Assembly: GCA_015478945.1 (NCBI GenBank)
Contig: JABUQX010002324.1
Coordinates: forward strand, 88,253-152,252
Direction: 5' to 3'
DNA from: Trachelipus rathkii
Taxonomy: Eukaryota; Arthropoda; Malacostraca; Isopoda; Trachelipodidae
Length of the DNA stretch: 64,000 bases
The notes under the pieces are model-generated. The model worked only from the letters and a program-made list of their open reading frames with translations, made no database searches and was not told the origin of the DNA. Shown in pieces: positions 60,678 through 64,000 of this stretch. The translations under genes and the position numbers were made by a program. Position 1 is the first letter of the stretch. Each line of letters starts with the position of its first letter.

Positions 60678-63100
60678 GTATAATAATTCATATAAATGTC
60701 CCTGAATATATATATATATATATATATATAATATAAATATACCGCATAAAACAAGAAACAATTACGGGAAAGTAAAGAAAACTTGCCTCCTCTGAGTCGA
60801 ACCACCGCATGATTGCGACTGAGAACGAATATACTCGAAAAATTACCAAGGAATATCATCTACTAAAGTATACATAGGCGTAGGCAGGGGAGGGCAATTT
60901 TCCATACCAAATTATTTTAGTCTTTTATAATGAAAATAAATTTTAAAATAGTAAAAGTAAAATAAAATTACTAGAATTTTATATAAAGTGCTAAAAAAGA
61001 AACTGATTTAAAAATAAATTAAAGAAAATCAACTACTTAAAAGTAATAAACAATAAAATATAAAAATATTAAAATTTCATTAATCAAATTTTGCCTTCAC
61101 TACTCTCCAAAGAGTAAATTTCAAAGCAATGGGCGTACGGGTAGATATATCAGTATATTAATATAAAAATAATATAGGAAAAAGCTCAAGCAGTACAAAC
61201 CTTTACGACGAGGCTAAAAAAGATACAAAATTATTCGACGCAGGGCATCGAAACTTTCATTCACCAGTGAAAATGCGTACGAATAATAATTATGGAAACA
61301 AAAAAGATTTGAATCGATCTACGGACTGCTCTCTATGCTCACCTCTCTCTCCACTCATCTTCTCAAAGATAGGATATACATAATATATATAAGACTAGTA
61401 AATAAATAAAGATAAAGTATAAAAAATATACTAAGATATATACTAACCGACGCAAGCTAAATAATATTTAATATACCAAAAAAAAATAAACCTTAAAAAA
61501 GATAATAAGACTCATAGATGAAAAAAACTAATAACATAGGCCTCCAAAAGCCCCAATATCCATCCTTAAATAGCTAAAGAATATATATATAGAATATATA
61601 ATAGATAGTAATAAAAAATAAAGAAAGAAAAAAAGAGAATATATATATTATGATAGTATAGTAAAATAGAATATTAGGCGTTTTAGAAATGAAAACAGAA
61701 AGAACGAAAAGTATTAAGAAGAAAATTGCCTAAAAAGTCGTTCGTTTTATTGTCAATTTTTGCAACAAATTTAGTAAAAAATGCTAAACGAAACGGATAA
61801 TAGAGTAATATTCCTAAATTCTGTTAGGTTGGTCTTTCCTGTGCTTACCGGAATTTTAGTGGAAAATGCTAACGAATGAATGAAATATAAAACAAAATAA
61901 TAATTGACGGATAAAGAAAAGATTGCGGCGTAGGAGTTCGTTGATTTGATGAATGTTTCATGCATGAAATTAGCTTTAAATCAAAGTTCTTTGCAAATCG
62001 ATAAACTCCATCAAACAAACAATAGTTGACTCAATGTACGATAAGTTGTTAAAATTATTTTTCTGTGTATATATATATTTATTTTATTAAAAAAACACAA
62101 CATATAACACTCCGATCCGTATCCCTACAACAGGATCCTCGAATCAAAGATTTTGAGAACAACTACGGAAATCGATTAATATGACACCGAACATTCGAGT
62201 ATTCAAACCGGCAATTAGCCACATTACACTATCTCACAGCGTATAGAGCCACATGCAAAAAACGAAAACGGCTAATATTATATATATAGTTTAAACTCTT
62301 GTGTCAAAAGTATGGCAACAGCAGTTTTTACTTTGAAATCTTTTCCATTTTGTAAAGTGTTTGGTTATAATTATTAAAGTTAAAATTTACCTTTATGTAA
62401 TTAAAATAGTGGCATAATGGAAGTAAGTGATAGATCTTTATATTGAAAAAATAGCTTTAAAAGCTACTAAGGAAACAACTAAAGTTTAAAAATCTGGAAG
62501 GGACATATATGACTTAATTCCAAAATAACATCCAAAGGAGCAATAATGGTCTGGATAATATACTATATAAAGAAATAAGAATATTATATATATATAAGAT
62601 ATATAATATAGATAGAATAGATAATAAGATATAATTTAGATATTATATAATAATAAATATAGATAAATAGTATTATATAAATAAATATTAGATATATATA
62701 GAATTCGATTAGATAATATATTAATATATAAGATAAATAATAATATATATATATAATATGATATATTAATATATAATTAAGAAATATAATATATATATAA
62801 GAATATATATAAATATAAATAATAAGTATATATAAAATATATATAATATAATAATATATATAAATAAGTATAATAAAATAGTAAATAAAATGGATATAGA
62901 ATATATAATAAGATAATATATATTACAAACTAGATAAGAAAATATAAAATAATATATATATATATGAATATATATATAATATATTATATAGAGAAATATA
63001 TATAGATAGTATATATATATATATATATAATATAATATATAATATAGCTGCCTACCCAAATTAGGAGAGTATAACCTTTCAAGTAAGCACATGAGCCTCT
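58965..63100. other. Right-arm sequence mirroring 36.4-40.5 kb, no gene
   Basis: It contains TA-rich blocks at 60,565-60,740, 61,380-61,640 and 62,560-63,045, and AGGTTA/TTAGGT words at 60,040-60,110 that mirror the AACCTA words at 39,340. The frame at 59,220-59,420 has no domain. Confidence 0.4.
60785..60850 (-). repeat. tRNA-derived SINE-like fragment (right arm, inner)
   Basis: The minus strand reads GCGGTGGTTCGACTCAGAGG, a Pol III B-box-like core, preceded by CTCAGTCGCAATCATGCGG. The A-box half is decayed (about 60,830-60,850). Same family as 36,035-36,115. Confidence 0.45.
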
Positions 63101-63104
63101 AAAC

Positions 63105-63430
63105 CAAAAAAAAGTTAGATATCTAGAACAGCATTTAGCGAACGAGACTCCCGTCAGAAGAGCAGAATAATCAATCAAGGTTTTCACCTCCATTCCCTTC
63201 CCATCGTTCGTAAGATTTTACGCTATAATAATGTTTCACCGAAAGGTTTTTTGTTTCGCGAAGAAAGTAAAATATTATAATTGAGAGTGAAGAGCAATGT
63301 TATAGTGTAAAATCTTATTACAAACGAGGGAAGGACAGGGTGAAAATCTTGGTGTTATTTCTACTAATTGACGGGAGCTCGATTCCGCTTTAAATGTCTG
63401 TTCACGATGAAATCATAATTTTTTTGGGTT
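63105..63430. mobile_element. Fold-back element, right arm
   Basis: Inverted counterpart of 36,120-36,396. TCGTTCGTAAGATTTTA (63,204) and TAAAATCTTATTACAAACGA (about 63,307) are the inner arms, with the GGTTTTTTGTTTCGCG centre. Several indels distinguish it from the left copy. Confidence 0.6.
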
Positions 63431-63510
63431 AGATAGGATGGTCAGTGACAGACGTCATAGATATTAATGATACGTTCTCAGTCGACAGCTAATGCGGTAG
63501 GGTATCAACC
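63427..63510 (+). repeat. tRNA-derived SINE-like fragment (right arm, outer)
   Basis: Plus-strand GGATGGTCAGTGACAGACG and GCGGTAGGGTATCAACCCT are degraded forms of the A and B boxes seen at 36,035-36,115 (minus). Confidence 0.4.
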
Positions 63511-63589
63511 CTAAAGGAAAAGAGCAGAAAAGTATTTGACTTTACTCAACCTATATCCATCGTAAATTATTTCTTTGGTTTAGCGCGGA

Positions 63590-63985
63590 TATTAAAATAT
63601 TAGAAATTGCAGGTGATGAAGACAATGGAAGAGAATAATATAAGATAAAGAGAAAATAAAGGAATAGATTATAATATATAAGAATAATATATAAAATATA
63701 ATATATATAATTAAGAATAATTATATATATAGATAAAATAGATAAGAATATATATAATTATATATATATTATATATATTATTTATATATATATATATATA
63801 TTATAATATATAAAGATAGATATAGATAAAGAGATATAGAATAAAATATTATAGATAAATATATTAAAATATAATATATAGTAAAAAATAAGATATATAT
63901 AATATATATAATATATAATAATAAATATATATAAATAAAAATATAATAATATAAAATATGGATAATAAGATAATAGAATATATAT
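63590..63985. repeat. TA-rich array at the right edge
   Basis: Alternating TA with AGATA and AATAA interruptions. It mirrors the TA arrays at 35,700-35,962 but is longer and noisier. Confidence 0.75.
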
Positions 63986-64000
63986 ATGTATAGGTGAGCA

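Overview
This is non-coding, repeat-dominated DNA from a eukaryote, very probably an invertebrate animal. It is strongly A+T-rich by eye and has long (TA)n, (TAA)n and (ATT)n arrays. It has no bacterial gene organisation, no long intact open frame, and many decayed transposable elements: Penelope-like retroelements with a GIY-YIG endonuclease, a cut-and-paste transposon with long terminal inverted repeats, tRNA-derived SINE-like pieces and fold-back elements. That mix would suit a mollusc such as a cephalopod, or a cnidarian, but nothing in the window fixes the species. No host gene, rRNA, CRISPR array or operon was recognised. The dense small indels and stops suggest that part of the consensus is poorly polished long-read sequence.

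Layout. 1-13.4 kb: unannotated AT-rich DNA with GT-, GA- and G-rich low-complexity tracts, a nearly pure poly-G run of about 97 bases, a ~121-bp tandem repeat and a small GC-rich island. 13.4-13.9 kb: a (TA)n array, a GC-rich GAGCCG-type minisatellite, a perfect 13-bp hairpin and a (TAA)n array. 13.9-18.9 kb: a cluster of three Penelope-like elements. Copy A (minus) and copy B (plus) are joined head to head as an inverted pair, and copy B runs into a longer, badly decayed copy C in the same direction. Hammerhead-ribozyme-like motifs lie in the terminal repeats. 18.9-29.8 kb: A/C-rich, then GA/TA-rich DNA with SINE-like fragments and no convincing gene. 29.8-33.5 kb: a DNA transposon with ~380-bp terminal inverted repeats and a broken transposase on the minus strand. 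34.8-35.7 kb: a block rich in TTAACG/CGTTAA that looks like the end of a hAT-type element.

35.7 kb to the end: a giant inverted repeat. The left arm (about 35.69-49.78 kb) returns as its reverse complement in the right arm (about 49.80-64.0 kb) with collinear order, around a perfect 20-bp dyad at 49,776-49,795. Each arm carries the same tRNA-like pieces, fold-back elements, ATT/AAT arrays and a broken gene of an invertebrate repeat-associated protein family. Identity is mosaic: effectively perfect over more than 2 kb around 40.5-42.8 / 56.6-59.0 kb and roughly 75-90% by eye elsewhere. This is either a real palindrome or a fold-back read/assembly artefact; it is the main observation here. No genes work together in a pathway: the content is selfish DNA and its remains.
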